A stretch of 64,000 bases of DNA from positions 124,001 through 188,000 of the forward strand of contig NZ_PVTV01000011.1 of assembly GCF_003003055.1 (NCBI RefSeq), in the 5' to 3' direction. Origin of the DNA: Jezberella montanilacus (GTDB taxonomy: Bacteria; Pseudomonadota; Gammaproteobacteria; Burkholderiales; Burkholderiaceae_B). Below are positions 51,466-61,768 of the stretch, piece by piece. The notes under the pieces were generated by a model. The model saw only the letters and a program-made list of their open reading frames with translations, ran no database searches and had not been told where the DNA came from. The stretch's first letter is position 1. Every line of letters starts with the position of its first letter. Both the position numbers and the translations under genes were made by a program.

Positions 51466-51490
51466 ATTCCCGACTAAATTGCTAGGCTAT
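51466..51490 (-). promoter_or_regulatory. IscR type 1 box, distal
   Basis: On the reverse strand the 25 bases run from ATAGCCTAGC to TCGGGAAT. By my count 21 of 25 agree with the type 1 consensus, with mismatches mainly in the left half GACT. Spaced 5 bases from the proximal box, so the two centres are 30 bases apart. Confidence 0.7.
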
Positions 51491-51514
51491 TAGACCCAAC
51501 CCCAGAACGTTCTG

Positions 51515-51556
51515 ACAAAAAAATACCGCGAGTCAATTTAACGCGCGGTATTTTTA
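51515..51556. terminator. Bidirectional-looking terminator between the phosphatase gene and iscR
   Basis: A 12-base perfect stem (51519-51530 with 51544-51555, core ATACCGCG/CGCGGTAT) with a 13-base loop. On the reverse strand it is followed by a run of seven T, which suits the phosphatase transcript. The plus strand has five T. It separates that gene from the isc promoter. Confidence 0.88.
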
Positions 51557-51571
51557 GACAGAATTGCGAAA

Positions 51572-52063
51572 CTAAGCAGCTTGGTACTGTGTCGCACGCT
51601 TGCGCACAAGCTCAAGCACGCCCTGACAAGCATCTTCAAGGTAATCGAGTACTTTGCTAAAGCCTTCTGGGCCGCCGTAGTAAGGATCGGGAACCGTTGC
51701 TTCTTCAAACTCGTTGGCAAAGCGCATCATCAACATCAACTTGTGCTGATGCAACTTTGGACATTGCTGCTGAAGTGCCGATAAATTTTCCCAATCCATC
51801 GCCAGAATCAAATCGTATTCGCGGAAATCTTCAGCAGTAATCTGCCGAGCGTGACCATGACCGATCTCATAGCCGCGTTTACGTGCAGCGGCGATCGCCC
51901 GAGCATCGGGTGCCTCGCCAACGTGGAAATTGTGTGTCCCTGCCGAATCAATGCCCACCACGTCGGCCAAACCGGCCTCGTTGAGCAGATGGCGGAACAC
52001 ACCTTCAGCCGAGGGCGACCGGCAAATATTGCCCATGCATACGAATAGAACTTTTGTCATCAT
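51572..52063 (-). CDS. Low-molecular-weight protein-tyrosine phosphatase
   Basis: A 163-residue cysteine phosphatase. The P-loop CMGNICRS (Cys9 to Arg15) and the general acid Asp in VPDPYYG near 128 are intact. The family dephosphorylates protein tyrosine, in some bacteria linked to exopolysaccharide control. No tyrosine kinase or capsule genes are nearby. It lies upstream of iscR on the same strand but is separated from it by a strong terminator. Its own promoter should lie in the AT-rich gap after uvrB. Confidence 0.92.
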   Translation of the reverse strand: MMTKVLFVCMGNICRSPSAEGVFRHLLNEAGLADVVGIDSAGTHNFHVGEAPDARAIAAARKRGYEIGHGHARQITAEDFREYDLILAMDWENLSALQQQCPKLHQHKLMLMMRFANEFEEATVPDPYYGGPEGFSKVLDYLEDACQGVLELVRKRATQYQAA

Positions 52064-52100
52064 GGTGCATATTGTGAGGGGAAACCCGTAAATTGTCTAG

Positions 52101-52230
52101 TTTTTTTTGCAAAAAAATTATGCTAAGTATAATAACCATTAAATTTTATATTATTTTATATATCAATAAGTTAAAAGAATTAATTAATTTTTTACATTAA
52201 TATAATTATCGATAAATAAACATTTAGAAA
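52101..52230. other. AT-rich intergenic patch
   Basis: I count 15 G or C in these 130 bases (about 12 %), against roughly 50 % nearby. It fills most of the 233-base gap between the uvrB stop and the phosphatase start. No open frame of note and no long repeat is seen; it holds many TTAATT/ATATTA-type stretches. A promoter with upstream A-tracts, a nucleoid-protein site or a scar of inserted DNA are all possible. Confidence 0.8.
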
Positions 52231-52296
52231 CAGTTGGAAACATCTAATGACCCGCTTATTTCCTCGCAACGCACCAATGTGACCCGAAAAAATGTG

Positions 52297-54405
52297 TTAA
52301 GCACCATAACGAAGCACTTGATCTTGGAGGGTTCTTAAGCTGTCCCGTACTGCGGCAGCCTGTTCAAATTCGAGATTTTTGGCATGGTCAAACATCAGCC
52401 TTTCCAGGCGCTTAATCTCGCGAGCGACCGCTTTTTCATCTTTTAGTAATTCAATAGGAATTGCTTCGATTTCCTCATCCTGCGAGCTAGGTACCACAAT
52501 ACCGTCGATGAGTTCACGCACCGCTTTTCTGACGCTTCGAGCTTCTATGCCGTGCTCGATATTGAACGCTAGTTGCTTGTCCCGACGCCGTTGTGTCTCG
52601 TTGATGGCACGATGCATTGAATCGGTCATCTTGTCAGCGTAGAGAATGGCTTTCCCGTTCAAGTTTCGCGCCGCGCGACCAATTGTCTGAATCAGACTCC
52701 TCTCAGATCGCAAGAACCCTTCCTTGTCGGCATCCAGAATTGCCACGAGGGAAACTTCCGGGATATCTAAGCCCTCGCGCAGAAGGTTAATCCCCACCAG
52801 CACGTCAAAAACACCCAACCTCAAGTCGCGCAGAATCTCAACTCGTTCAACCGTGTCAATATCAGAGTGCAGGTACCGCACTCGCACGCCATGCTCGGTC
52901 AGATAATCTGTCAAGTCTTCCGCCATGCGCTTGGTCAGAGTCGTCACCAGTACGCGTTCTTCAAGCGCGACGCGCAACTTAATCTCACCAAGCAAATCAT
53001 CGACCTGAGTACGTGCCGGACGAATTTCTACCACCGGATCAACTAGCCCAGTCGGGCGCACAACCTGTTCTACGACATTGTCGCTATGCTCTTTCTCATA
53101 ATTACTTGGGGTGGCCGAAACAAATACGCATTGGCGCATTCTGACCTCGAACTCCTCCATTTTGAGTGGACGATTATCCATTGCCGAGGGTAACCTGAAC
53201 CCATAGGTCACCAGTGTTTCTTTCCGTGCCCGGTCACCTCGATACATGCCCCCAAGCTGTCCGATCGTGACATGACTCTCATCAATAAACATCAAAGCGT
53301 CAGCCGGCAAATAGTCGATCAATGTTGGCGGAGGATCACCGGGTGCCGCACCAGACAAATGCCGAGAATAATTTTCAATCCCTTTACAAAAGCCAAGCTC
53401 AACCAGCATTTCCAAATCGAATTTGGTCCGCTGTTCAATCCGTTGTGCTTCAACTAAGTGCCCAGAGTCAACGAAGTATTTAACTCTCTCACGCAACTCT
53501 TCTTTGATGGTTTCAATTGCACGCAAGACTGTATCTCGAGGCGTAACATAATGTGAACCTGGATAAACGGTAAAGCGTGGAACCTTGTGCCGGATCTTTC
53601 CAGTCAGCGGATCAAATAGCTCAAGCGACTCGACTTCATCATCGAACAAAGATACTCGCAAGGCAAGCTCAGCGCTTTCTGCGGGAAAAATATCGATCGT
53701 CTCGCCCCGCGCCCGAAAGATCCCTCGCGTGAACTCCAGATCATTACGCTCATACTGCATCGCAACCAGACGCGCAAGAATTTCGCGTCTGTCGATCCGA
53801 TCACCAACCCTTAAAATAAGCACCATTGCGTGATAATCGCTTGGGTTGCCGATACCGTAGATACAGGACACCGTCCCGACAATAATGGTGTCACGGCGCT
53901 CTAACAGGCTTTTTGTGGCGGACAGGCGCATTTGCTCGATGTGCTCATTGATCGAAGAATCCTTTTCAATAAACAAATCACGTGTCGGGACGTAAGCCTC
54001 TGGCTGATAATAATCGTAGTATGAGACAAAATACTCGACCGCATTCTTGGGAAAAAACTCTCGCATCTCAGCATAAAGCTGGGCAGCCAGCGTTTTATTG
54101 GGAGCCAAAACGATAGCAGGACGACCTGTTCTGGCGATCAAATTGGCCATGGTAAAAGTCTTGCCAGATCCGGTAACACCGAGCAAGGTTTGATTCATCA
54201 AACCATCTCTAATGCCCTGCTCCAGTTGATCGATCGCGCGGGGCTGATCGCCCGCCGGCGGATAAGGCTGAAAAAGGTGAAATGGGCTGTCGGGATAATC
54301 AACAAACCGTGGCCCGACACTACCTGCCACAATCGGCTTGTAGGTGTCGTCGTGAATGTCGTTTTCGCCTTGCGCGAGCGGGATGGGTTTATCTTCGGTG
54401 GTCAT
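52297..54405 (-). CDS. uvrB: Excinuclease ABC subunit B
   Basis: Damage-verifying helicase-like subunit of nucleotide excision repair. Start at the ATG of MTTEDK; a longer frame from 54450 adds 15 doubtful residues. The 702-residue protein has about 45 residues before the usual UvrB start ([17 protein letters not shown]). Walker [11 protein letters not shown], the beta-hairpin [18 protein letters not shown] ([18 protein letters not shown]), motif [11 protein letters not shown] and a C-terminal UVR domain ([18 protein letters not shown]) are all seen. No SOS box is visible in front of it. Divergent from tyrB. Confidence 0.96.
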   Translation of the reverse strand: MTTEDKPIPLAQGENDIHDDTYKPIVAGSVGPRFVDYPDSPFHLFQPYPPAGDQPRAIDQLEQGIRDGLMNQTLLGVTGSGKTFTMANLIARTGRPAIVLAPNKTLAAQLYAEMREFFPKNAVEYFVSYYDYYQPEAYVPTRDLFIEKDSSINEHIEQMRLSATKSLLERRDTIIVGTVSCIYGIGNPSDYHAMVLILRVGDRIDRREILARLVAMQYERNDLEFTRGIFRARGETIDIFPAESAELALRVSLFDDEVESLELFDPLTGKIRHKVPRFTVYPGSHYVTPRDTVLRAIETIKEELRERVKYFVDSGHLVEAQRIEQRTKFDLEMLVELGFCKGIENYSRHLSGAAPGDPPPTLIDYLPADALMFIDESHVTIGQLGGMYRGDRARKETLVTYGFRLPSAMDNRPLKMEEFEVRMRQCVFVSATPSNYEKEHSDNVVEQVVRPTGLVDPVVEIRPARTQVDDLLGEIKLRVALEERVLVTTLTKRMAEDLTDYLTEHGVRVRYLHSDIDTVERVEILRDLRLGVFDVLVGINLLREGLDIPEVSLVAILDADKEGFLRSERSLIQTIGRAARNLNGKAILYADKMTDSMHRAINETQRRRDKQLAFNIEHGIEARSVRKAVRELIDGIVVPSSQDEEIEAIPIELLKDEKAVAREIKRLERLMFDHAKNLEFEQAAAVRDSLRTLQDQVLRYGA

Positions 54406-54568
54406 GCTAGACTTGTTAAAGCGCTCCTGAAACAGAGAGCAGCTATCCATTATGTTCTGACTGGATCAAAGCGTCCACTCCCACGTTGCAGGCGCCCAAT
54501 CAGAATCAGTTTTTTGACTTTGAACTCAGCAACGCGCTCCACTTTCACATATCACTCTTACAACACTC

Positions 54569-55768
54569 ATGAGCACCTTATTTCAGTCTGTCGAACTAGC
54601 CCCCCGTGACCCTATCCTGGGTCTGACCGAACAGTACAACGCTGACCAAAATCCAGCCAAAGTCAATCTTGGCGTCGGTGTTTACTATGATGATCAAGGG
54701 CGTATACCTGTACTCAAAGCCGTCGCCCAAGCGGAAGCTCTGCGTGCGCAAGCTGGCGCCGCTCGCGGTTACCTGCCCATTGAGGGCCTCACAGGTTATA
54801 ACCAGGCAGCTCAGAAATTACTGCTGGGTAAAGACTCTCCGCTCCTCGCTGCCGGACGCACGCTCACTTTTCAGAGTCTCGGCGGGACGGGTGCCTTGAA
54901 GATTGGTGCCGATTTCATCAAACAGCTCGTTCCTGGCGCCAAAGTTGCGATCAGTAATCCAAGCTGGGAAAACCACCGCGCACTATTTGAGCGCGCAGGT
55001 TTCGAGGTCGTGAATTATCCATACTATGACCCCGCCACTCACGGAGTCGATTTTGCTGCAATGACCGCCTTCCTCAAAACGCTGCCTGCGCAAAGCGTTG
55101 TGGTCTTGCATGCTTGTTGCCATAACCCGACAGGCGCTGATCTGACTACTGATCAATGGCGTGAGGTTGCTCAAATCGTTCAGGCCGGCAATTTGATCCC
55201 ATTTCTCGATATTGCTTATCAAGGGTTTGGCGACAGCGTCGACGGTGACGCGGCTGCCGTCAGGCTATTCGCAGACATGGACATGACCATGTTCATCAGT
55301 TCATCATTTTCGAAATCATTTTCGTTTTATGGTGAGCGCGTAGGAGCATTGACGATTGTTACCGGCAGTAAAGACGAATCAAACCGTGTCTTGAGTCAAG
55401 TCAAGCGGGTCATCCGGTCAAATTACTCCAACCCACCCACTCACGGCGGTACGATCGTCGCCATGGTGCTCAATACGCCTGAACTTGCAGCCATGTGGGA
55501 CCAGGAACTCGGAGCAATGCGTGACCGTATCCGTCTGATGCGCCAGCAGTTGGTGGATAAACTCAAAGCCAAAGGTGTAAAAAAGGACTTTGACTTTGTG
55601 CTCAAACAGCGCGGCATGTTCTCCTACTCAGGATTGACCTCAGCTCAAGTTGATCGTATGCGAGAAGAACATGGCGTCTATGCCATTAGCAGCGGCCGCA
55701 TTTGTGTCGCAGCACTCAACAGCGGTAACATCGACCGCGTCGTAGACGCCATCGCGGCCGTTCTGTAA
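54569..55768 (+). CDS. tyrB: Aromatic/aspartate aminotransferase, class I
   Basis: PLP-dependent transaminase that makes tyrosine, phenylalanine or aspartate from the matching 2-oxo acids. The 399-residue protein has the PLP Lys249 in SSSFSKSFSFYGERVG, GYLPIEGLTGYN (68-79), SNPSWENH (129-136) and HACCHNPTGAD (181-191). The C-terminal arginine that binds the substrate carboxylate is in SSGRICVAALN. TyrB versus AspC cannot be decided from sequence. Divergent from uvrB, 164 bases between starts. Confidence 0.93.
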   Translation: MSTLFQSVELAPRDPILGLTEQYNADQNPAKVNLGVGVYYDDQGRIPVLKAVAQAEALRAQAGAARGYLPIEGLTGYNQAAQKLLLGKDSPLLAAGRTLTFQSLGGTGALKIGADFIKQLVPGAKVAISNPSWENHRALFERAGFEVVNYPYYDPATHGVDFAAMTAFLKTLPAQSVVVLHACCHNPTGADLTTDQWREVAQIVQAGNLIPFLDIAYQGFGDSVDGDAAAVRLFADMDMTMFISSSFSKSFSFYGERVGALTIVTGSKDESNRVLSQVKRVIRSNYSNPPTHGGTIVAMVLNTPELAAMWDQELGAMRDRIRLMRQQLVDKLKAKGVKKDFDFVLKQRGMFSYSGLTSAQVDRMREEHGVYAISSGRICVAALNSGNIDRVVDAIAAVL

Positions 55769-55783
55769 ACGCTCGGCACCACC

Positions 55784-55813
55784 ACCTCGCTCGGCAATTA
55801 ACGCCGGCGAGGT
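55784..55813 (+). terminator. Strong hairpin after tyrB
   Basis: ACCTCGC and CGGC (55784-55795, one bulged T) pair with GCCG and GCGAGGT (55803-55813) to give an 11-pair GC-rich stem with a short loop. It begins 15 bases after the tyrB stop. There is no T run, so it may stop transcription only partly or protect the 3' end. Confidence 0.5.
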
Positions 55814-55864
55814 CAAAACTTGCTTAAAACTTGCATTTATTGGTAATTGCGTTCAAAATACAGG

Positions 55865-55880
55865 CTGTATATAAAAACAG
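55865..55880 (+). promoter_or_regulatory. LexA (SOS) box upstream of lexA
   Basis: CTGTATATAAAAACAG fits the SOS-box form CTGT-N8-ACAG with both half-sites exact. It ends 67 bases before the lexA ATG. TATAAA at 55886-55891 could serve as the -10, which would place the box across the -35 region. A second partial copy (CTGT at 55883) has the wrong spacing and is probably not a full site. Confidence 0.85.
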
Positions 55881-55947
55881 CACTGTATAAAATTCAGCCA
55901 TCTCTTTTGACTGAAGTAATCAGCAAGACCACCAGCGAGGCAAACAT

Positions 55948-56643
55948 ATGGCAAGCTTACTGACCGAGCGACAACAGCAGGTTCTGGATCTTATCCGACA
56001 GGCGTTAGCGAATACCGGGTTTCCACCTACGCGGGCTGAGATTGCGCAAACGCTCGGTTTCAAGTCTGCTAACGCAGCTGAAGACCATCTCAGGGCACTT
56101 GCCAAGAAAGGCGTGATTGAACTGACAGCCGGTGCATCCCGCGGTATCAAGTTAACTGATGCGGCTCGTCTGTTTGATAGTGAAGCCGAGCTTGACCAGA
56201 ATGAATATCAGGCTAAGGAGTCAAAATTTTTACTCACGGCTGCTGGCTTGGGCCAGCTAATTTTGCCCGTTATTGGCCGTGTCGCGGCAGGTAACCCTGT
56301 CCTTGCTGTCGAAAATATTGAACGGGAAATCAATGTCGATCCTGCCTTATTTACTCAAACACCCGATTATCTGCTCAGAGTGAAAGGGCTTAGCATGCGC
56401 GATGCAGGCATACTAGACGGAGACCTACTGGCTGTAAAACGAGCAAGCGAAGCAAGAAATGGGCAAATTGTTGTAGCCAGAATTAACGACGAAGTAACCG
56501 TCAAACGGTATAACAAACGAGGCTCAAAAATTGAATTACTCCCAGAGAATCCGGATTTTGAGCCCATCGTGATCTCAGCTGATCAAGACTTTTCCCTCGA
56601 AGGCATCGCGACTGGCTTGATCAGAACGTCCGCTCTGCATTGA
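55948..56643 (+). CDS. lexA: SOS repressor LexA
   Basis: Represses DNA-damage genes and cleaves itself when RecA filaments form. The N-terminal winged helix (about 1-70) includes [34 protein letters not shown]. The Ala114-Gly115 cleavage site is in GRVAAGNP. The catalytic pair is Ser149 ([10 protein letters not shown]) and Lys186 (EVTVKRYNK). At 231 aa it is longer than E. coli LexA because of an extra stretch (about 74-105) between the domains. An SOS box lies upstream. It ends 48 bases before the convergent hslR. Confidence 0.97.
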   Translation: MASLLTERQQQVLDLIRQALANTGFPPTRAEIAQTLGFKSANAAEDHLRALAKKGVIELTAGASRGIKLTDAARLFDSEAELDQNEYQAKESKFLLTAAGLGQLILPVIGRVAAGNPVLAVENIEREINVDPALFTQTPDYLLRVKGLSMRDAGILDGDLLAVKRASEARNGQIVVARINDEVTVKRYNKRGSKIELLPENPDFEPIVISADQDFSLEGIATGLIRTSALH

Positions 56644-56691
56644 AGGCACCTAACAAGCCTGGCTGGATCAAGCAAAGCTGTCACTGATTGC

Positions 56692-57087
56692 TTAAAGATC
56701 CCGCCAACTATCCAGATTTCGTCTATCTCTCTTGGTCGGCCTGCCCTCAATGGTATTGGCAGGTTCTCGATAAAAACGGCGGTTTTCGGTCGTTTGTTGT
56801 CGCCTCAGCAGGCTCTCAGCCGTCTCATCAAACAATAACCGCGCTAAGGCAGCCCCGCGCCTCACGTCAGTAATGCCCTTGATCACAATTTCAGTCTTAT
56901 CCTGCTCTCGGACAATTAAAAGCCTGTCCCCCACCTTAACACCGCGGGCAGGCTTGGCCCGATCGCCGTTGATATGGACTCGGCCAGCTTCGATTGAGGC
57001 AGTGGCTAAGGACCGCGATTTAAAAAACCTCGCTGCCCAGAGCCACTTGTCCACACGGACCGAATCTGAAAGTTCCATGACCAACAT
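56692..57087 (-). CDS. hslR: Heat-shock ribosome-recycling protein Hsp15
   Basis: A small S4-domain RNA-binding protein that in E. coli binds the 50S subunit carrying a stuck peptidyl-tRNA. The 131-residue protein has the S4 block VRVDKWLWAARFFKSRSLATASIEAGRVHING (about 9-41) and a basic C-terminal tail (RPTKRDRRNLDSWRDL). Start MLVMELSD; the internal ATG three codons on is equally possible. It lies 17 bases downstream of lon. Confidence 0.88.
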   Translation of the reverse strand: MLVMELSDSVRVDKWLWAARFFKSRSLATASIEAGRVHINGDRAKPARGVKVGDRLLIVREQDKTEIVIKGITDVRRGAALARLLFDETAESLLRRQQTTENRRFYREPANTIEGRPTKRDRRNLDSWRDL

Positions 57088-57104
57088 TAAGCAACCAAAG
57101 CGGA

Positions 57105-59558
57105 TTAGTGCTTGAGAACAGGATCCTCGCCTTCCACTGCGTCCGGTTTAACAGCGACCACAGTCTCTGGCACAGGCGTCTCATCCGGCAAGGGCTGAGG
57201 TGCACGTTCAAGAGCGACTTCAAGCACTTTATCAATCCAGCGGACTGGCACGATCTCAAGATGATTTTTGACATTATCAGGGATCTCTGCGAGGTCTTTG
57301 ACGTTCTCTTCTGGGATCAAAACAGTCTTAATCCCACCGCGATGTGCTGCCAACAGCTTCTCTTTTAGGCCGCCAATCGCAAGCACTTCGCCACGCAAAG
57401 TAATCTCTCCAGTCATTGCTACATCAGCACGCACGGGGATGTGGGTCAAGGCAGAAACAATCGCTGTCGTAATCGCAATACCAGCGGAAGGACCGTCTTT
57501 TGGCGTCGCCCCTTCTGGGAAGTGGACATGAATATCACGCTTCTCAAAAAGGCTATCGGCAATACCAAGTCGTCTGGATCTCGCCCGCACCACTGAACGT
57601 GCTGCTTCAACGGACTCCTTCATGACATCGCCAATCGAACCAGTGCGCTGAATAACACCTTTACCTGGCATGTCAGCCACTTCAATCGTCAGGAGATCGC
57701 CACCCACCTCAGTCCAGGCCAACCCTGTTACCTGACCGATTTGATTGTCCTTTTCGGCCATACCAAAGGTGTATTTACGCACACCAAGATAATCATTCAG
57801 GTTGTCGGAATTGACTAACACTTGAGGCAATGGATCTTTACTCTTCGCAAGCTTGCTCACTTCAGCATCGGCAAGCAACTTCTTCACAACTTTACGACAA
57901 ATCTTACCCACCTCGCGCTCAAGCGAACGGACACCAGCCTCGCGCGTGTAGTAGCGCACGATATCGCGAACAGCTGATTCATCGACCAACAATTCTTCTG
58001 GCTTGACGCCATTATTTTTCATGACCTTGGGCAACAAGTGATCGGTTGCAATGTGAATCTTTTCGTCTTCGGTGTAGCCAGACAAACGAATCACTTCCAT
58101 CCGGTCAAGCAAAGCTGGCGGAATATTCAAGGTGTTACTCGTCGCGACAAACATCACATCCGACAAGTCAAAGTCAACTTCAATATAGTGATCCTGAAAC
58201 GTGTGGTTTTGCTCGGGATCAAGCACCTCAAGCAAAGCAGACGCTGGATCGCCCCGAAAATCCATACCAAGCTTGTCGATTTCGTCAAGCAAGAACAAAG
58301 GATTACGAACTGCAACTTTTGTCATGTTCTGAAGAATCTTGCCTGGCATCGATCCAATGTAAGTGCGGCGATGACCACGAATCTCCGCTTCATCACGGAC
58401 ACCGCCGAGTGCCATCCTGACAAACTTACGGTTCGTCGCCTTAGCGATGGACTGACCCAGAGAAGTTTTACCCACACCTGGTGGCCCAACTAAACACAAG
58501 ATTGGCGCCTTAACCTTGTCTACCCGTTGCTGAACAGCAAGATATTCAAGAATGCGCTCCTTAACTTTTTCAAGGCCATAGTGGTCATTATCCAAAACCG
58601 TTTCTGCGTTCGGAATTGAGTTATTAACCTTGCTCTTCTTGCGCCAAGGTAAGTTGATGACTGTGTCGATGTAGTTACGAACGACAGTTGCTTCAGCTGA
58701 CATGGGTGACATCAGTTTGAGTTTTTTCAACTCACTGTCTACTTTTTTACGAGCATCTTTAGGCAGCTGCGCGGCTTGGATTTTTTTCTCAAGCTCTTCA
58801 ATATCCGCGCCCTCTTCGCCTTCGCCGAGCTCTTTCTGAATCGCCTTTACTTGCTCATTCAAATAGTAATCGCGCTGGCTTTTTTCCATCTGCTTCTTAA
58901 CGCGACCACGAATGCGTTTTTCAACTTGCAGGATATCAATTTCTGTTTCAAGTTGTGAAAGTAAGGCCTCGAGACGCTCAGACGTAGTGACAATCTCGAG
59001 CATTTTCTGCTTTTGCTCAAGTTTCAATGGTAGGTGCGCGGCGATTGTGTCTGCGAGTCTGCCTGCGTCGTCGATACCACCCAAGGAAGTCAAAATCTCA
59101 GGGGGAATTTTCTTATTGAGTTTCACATACTGTTCAAACTGAGCAACGATAGCCCGACGCAAGGCCTCAACCTCTGAACCTGCAGATACATCAGGCGCAA
59201 TCGGTAACACTTCAGCACTGAAATGAGTTTCGGAATCTTGAATCGAAGCGACGCGAGCCCGCTGAGAACCCTCAACAAGCACTTTAACGGTACCGTCAGG
59301 CAACTTGAGCATCTGCAAAATGACTGCCACGCAACCAATCTCATAGACATCATCGGGAGTCGGATCGTCTTTACCAGCTGATTTCTGGGCAGCTAGCATG
59401 ATGCTCTTGCCTGCTTCCATCGCGGCTTCAAGCGCACGAATTGAGCGCGGACGACCAACGAACAAAGGGATAACCATGTGGGGGAAGACCACCACATCGC
59501 GAAGAGGCAACAAGGGTAAGTTAATTAACTCGGAAGGAAGGGTCTGATTTCCAGACAT
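57105..59558 (-). CDS. lon: ATP-dependent protease Lon
   Basis: Degrades misfolded and short-lived regulatory proteins in the cytoplasm. The 817-residue protein has an N-terminal substrate-binding domain (1 to about 210, [23 protein letters not shown]), a coiled-coil linker, a AAA+ domain with Walker [10 protein letters not shown] near 361, and a C-terminal protease domain. The catalytic Ser691 is in PKDGPSAG and the Lys lies about 43 residues later. AGGATC lies upstream of the ATG. A heat-shock-type promoter is visible about 80-110 bases upstream, after the clpX terminator. hslR follows. Confidence 0.97.
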   Translation of the reverse strand: MSGNQTLPSELINLPLLPLRDVVVFPHMVIPLFVGRPRSIRALEAAMEAGKSIMLAAQKSAGKDDPTPDDVYEIGCVAVILQMLKLPDGTVKVLVEGSQRARVASIQDSETHFSAEVLPIAPDVSAGSEVEALRRAIVAQFEQYVKLNKKIPPEILTSLGGIDDAGRLADTIAAHLPLKLEQKQKMLEIVTTSERLEALLSQLETEIDILQVEKRIRGRVKKQMEKSQRDYYLNEQVKAIQKELGEGEEGADIEELEKKIQAAQLPKDARKKVDSELKKLKLMSPMSAEATVVRNYIDTVINLPWRKKSKVNNSIPNAETVLDNDHYGLEKVKERILEYLAVQQRVDKVKAPILCLVGPPGVGKTSLGQSIAKATNRKFVRMALGGVRDEAEIRGHRRTYIGSMPGKILQNMTKVAVRNPLFLLDEIDKLGMDFRGDPASALLEVLDPEQNHTFQDHYIEVDFDLSDVMFVATSNTLNIPPALLDRMEVIRLSGYTEDEKIHIATDHLLPKVMKNNGVKPEELLVDESAVRDIVRYYTREAGVRSLEREVGKICRKVVKKLLADAEVSKLAKSKDPLPQVLVNSDNLNDYLGVRKYTFGMAEKDNQIGQVTGLAWTEVGGDLLTIEVADMPGKGVIQRTGSIGDVMKESVEAARSVVRARSRRLGIADSLFEKRDIHVHFPEGATPKDGPSAGIAITTAIVSALTHIPVRADVAMTGEITLRGEVLAIGGLKEKLLAAHRGGIKTVLIPEENVKDLAEIPDNVKNHLEIVPVRWIDKVLEVALERAPQPLPDETPVPETVVAVKPDAVEGEDPVLKH

Positions 59559-59639
59559 AAGTAGATCCTAATCAATTCTCGGCAAATCCGAACAGGGCAA
59601 AGCAGCCGGCGCGATACCCGTAATAGCACTACCATTCTG

Positions 59640-59667
59640 TTATGTAGACGATAGCCTAAATTTCAAG
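59640..59667 (-). promoter_or_regulatory. Putative sigma-32 (heat-shock) promoter of lon
   Basis: On the reverse strand CTTGAAA (59661-59667) is an exact sigma-32 -35 element. After 13 bases comes CTACATAA (59640-59647), which fits part of the CCCCATnT -10. The position between the clpX terminator and lon supports it. Confidence 0.6.
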
Positions 59668-59684
59668 CTTTTTTTCATTAGGGT

Positions 59685-59722
59685 AAAAAAAAAGCCCCCA
59701 AACACGCTGAAGGCTATTTTTG
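59685..59722 (-). terminator. Terminator after clpX
   Basis: On the reverse strand AGCC and GGCT pair across a 15-base loop, extended by flanking A and T runs, followed by a tract of nine T. It ends the clpX transcript and separates it from the lon promoter. Confidence 0.75.
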
Positions 59723-59741
59723 AACAAATGAACCGTACAAA

Positions 59742-61046
59742 TCAAGCGGCTGCGTCTTGAATATTTTTGGTCACGTGAGCACCGTCGACTGGCTTCTTCG
59801 TATCGTCTCCGTAAACTAAAAGTGGCTTGCTCTTGCCATCGATGCAAGCATCGTCCACCACCACACGCTTGACGTTGCCATGAGTGGGCAACTCGTACAT
59901 GGTGTCGAGTAATGCCGCCTCAAGAATTGATCTTAATCCTCGAGCCCCTGTTTTGCGTTTGATTGCCTTGAGTGCGATCGCTTTCAAGGCAGTGGGCCGA
60001 ATATCGAGTTCAGCACCTTCCATGGAAAACAACTTCTGAAACTGTTTAACCACGGCGTTTTTCGGTTCAGTCAAAATTTGAACCAACGCCTCTTCGTCTA
60101 GTTCTTGGAGCGTTGCGACAACAGGCAAGCGGCCCACTAACTCAGGAATAATCCCGAACTTGACCAAATCCTCGGGCTCAACTTCAAGAAAGGTTGCGCC
60201 AGTGGATTTCTCGGACTTGGCATCGACCGAAGCCCCAAAACCAATACCTGAGCGCTCAGTGCGATTGCGGATAACTTTCTCAAGGCCATCAAAAGCGCCA
60301 CCCACAATAAACAAAATATTGGTCGTGTCGACTTGAACAAAATCCTGATTAGGATGTTTGCGACCACCTTGAGGAGGCACTGAAGCGACAGTTCCCTCAA
60401 TCAGTTTAAGCAGCGCTTGCTGCACGCCCTCGCCAGAAACGTCACGAGTAATAGACGGATTGTCAGACTTACGCGAAATCTTGTCAATTTCATCAATATA
60501 GACAATCGCTTGCTGTGCTTTTTCGACTTCGTAATTGCAATTTTGCAGCAATTTCTGGATGATATTTTCGACGTCTTCACCGACATAGCCCGCTTCGGTC
60601 AAGGTGGTTGCATCGGCCATCACAAACGGCACGTTAAGCTGACGGGCAAGCGTCTGGGCAAGTAGCGTTTTACCAGAGCCTGTAGGGCCAATCAGCAAGA
60701 TATTGCTTTTCGAGAGCTCAACGTCGTCGCCTTTGATATCCCCATGGCGCAAACGCTTGTAATGGTTGTAAACAGCAACAGCCAAAACACGTTTGGGACC
60801 TTCCTGGCCGATAACATACTGATCAAGAAATGACTTGATCACTGCTGGAGTTGGCAGATCTGACTTAATGGATGCGCGCGCGCTAGCTTGTGCTTCTTCG
60901 CGAATAATTTCGTTGCACAGGTCGATGCACTCGTCGCACACAAAAACAGACGGTCCAGCGATTAATTTTTTGACTTCCTGTTGCGTTTTGTTACAGAACG
61001 AACAGTGCAAGGTTTTTGTCGAGGCTGAACCTTTCTTTTCTGTCAT
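59742..61046 (-). CDS. clpX: Clp protease ATP-binding subunit ClpX
   Basis: AAA+ unfoldase that feeds proteins to ClpP. The 434-residue protein has an N-terminal C4 zinc domain (Cys15, Cys18, Cys37, Cys40), Walker A GPTGSGKT near 121, and the IGF loop that docks on ClpP in RSGIGFGAS. The C-terminus is ordinary. It lies 53 bases downstream of clpP in the tig-clpP-clpX-lon order found in many proteobacteria. Confidence 0.97.
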   Translation of the reverse strand: MTEKKGSASTKTLHCSFCNKTQQEVKKLIAGPSVFVCDECIDLCNEIIREEAQASARASIKSDLPTPAVIKSFLDQYVIGQEGPKRVLAVAVYNHYKRLRHGDIKGDDVELSKSNILLIGPTGSGKTLLAQTLARQLNVPFVMADATTLTEAGYVGEDVENIIQKLLQNCNYEVEKAQQAIVYIDEIDKISRKSDNPSITRDVSGEGVQQALLKLIEGTVASVPPQGGRKHPNQDFVQVDTTNILFIVGGAFDGLEKVIRNRTERSGIGFGASVDAKSEKSTGATFLEVEPEDLVKFGIIPELVGRLPVVATLQELDEEALVQILTEPKNAVVKQFQKLFSMEGAELDIRPTALKAIALKAIKRKTGARGLRSILEAALLDTMYELPTHGNVKRVVVDDACIDGKSKPLLVYGDDTKKPVDGAHVTKNIQDAAA

Positions 61047-61099
61047 ATCAATCCGTCACCACTTTTTGAGAAAATCACTGTAATGAGAAGACTTCAAGG

Positions 61100-61768
61100 T
61101 CACTTTGCCTGCTCTGCCGCTTCAGCTCGTGAAACCAATACTTTGTCGATTAACCCATAAGATACAGCGTCTTCGGCAGACATGAAGTTATCACGTTCGG
61201 TGTCTTGCGAGATCCGTTCTACTGATTGCCCTGTCTTCTCTGCAAGAATTTTATCCAACCGAGCCCGTAAATCGAGGATTTCGCGCGCTTGAATTTGAAT
61301 ATCAGTCGACTGCCCTTGAGCACCGCCCGAAGGTTGGTGAATCATGATGCGAGAGTTTGGCAGAGAGAAGCGCTTGTCTTTGGCACCAGCAGCCAATAAA
61401 AATGCGCCCATGCTTGCCGCCAAACCGGTGCAAAGGGTTGACACATCAGGCTTGACGAAATTCATCGTATCAAAAATAGCCATGCCGGCATAAACAGAAC
61501 CGCCAGGGGAGTTAATGTAGAGAGCGATGTCTTTATCTGGGTTCTCAGACTCGAGAAACAACAACTGAGCAACAACAAGATTTGCCGTCTGATCATTAAC
61601 TGGCCCGACCATAAAGATCACTCGCTCTTTCAGCAAACGAGAGAAAATATCGTAAGACCGCTCACCACGACCTGACTGTTCGATCACCATTGGGATGTAA
61701 CCGAGCCCAGTCGGCGTCACTGACGAACCACCATGCACAGAGGCGTAAAAATCAGTGAATCGTTGCAT
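61100..61768 (-). CDS. clpP: Clp protease proteolytic subunit ClpP
   Basis: Self-compartmentalised serine protease partnered by ClpX. The 222-residue protein has the catalytic Ser119 (GLAASMGAF) and His144 (MIHQPSGG); the Asp is in the [19 protein letters not shown] region. The ATG directly abuts the tig stop (TAAATG), so translation may be coupled. The first 26 residues before [20 protein letters not shown] are less conserved; an alternative internal start at that Met is possible. Confidence 0.96.
   Translation of the reverse strand: MQRFTDFYASVHGGSSVTPTGLGYIPMVIEQSGRGERSYDIFSRLLKERVIFMVGPVNDQTANLVVAQLLFLESENPDKDIALYINSPGGSVYAGMAIFDTMNFVKPDVSTLCTGLAASMGAFLLAAGAKDKRFSLPNSRIMIHQPSGGAQGQSTDIQIQAREILDLRARLDKILAEKTGQSVERISQDTERDNFMSAEDAVSYGLIDKVLVSRAEAAEQAK

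Noticed and set aside
54406-54568. Possible SOS box in front of uvrB
   Set aside because: I looked for CTGT-N8-ACAG in the divergent gap and found no acceptable match, so SOS control of uvrB is not supported here.
55883-55897. Second SOS box near lexA
   Set aside because: CTGT...CAG occurs but the half-site spacing is one base short and the right half is incomplete.
58038-58493. Open frame of 151 codons on the plus strand inside lon
   Set aside because: It lies wholly within the conserved lon coding region on the other strand, with no family pattern and no start signal. It is a shadow frame.
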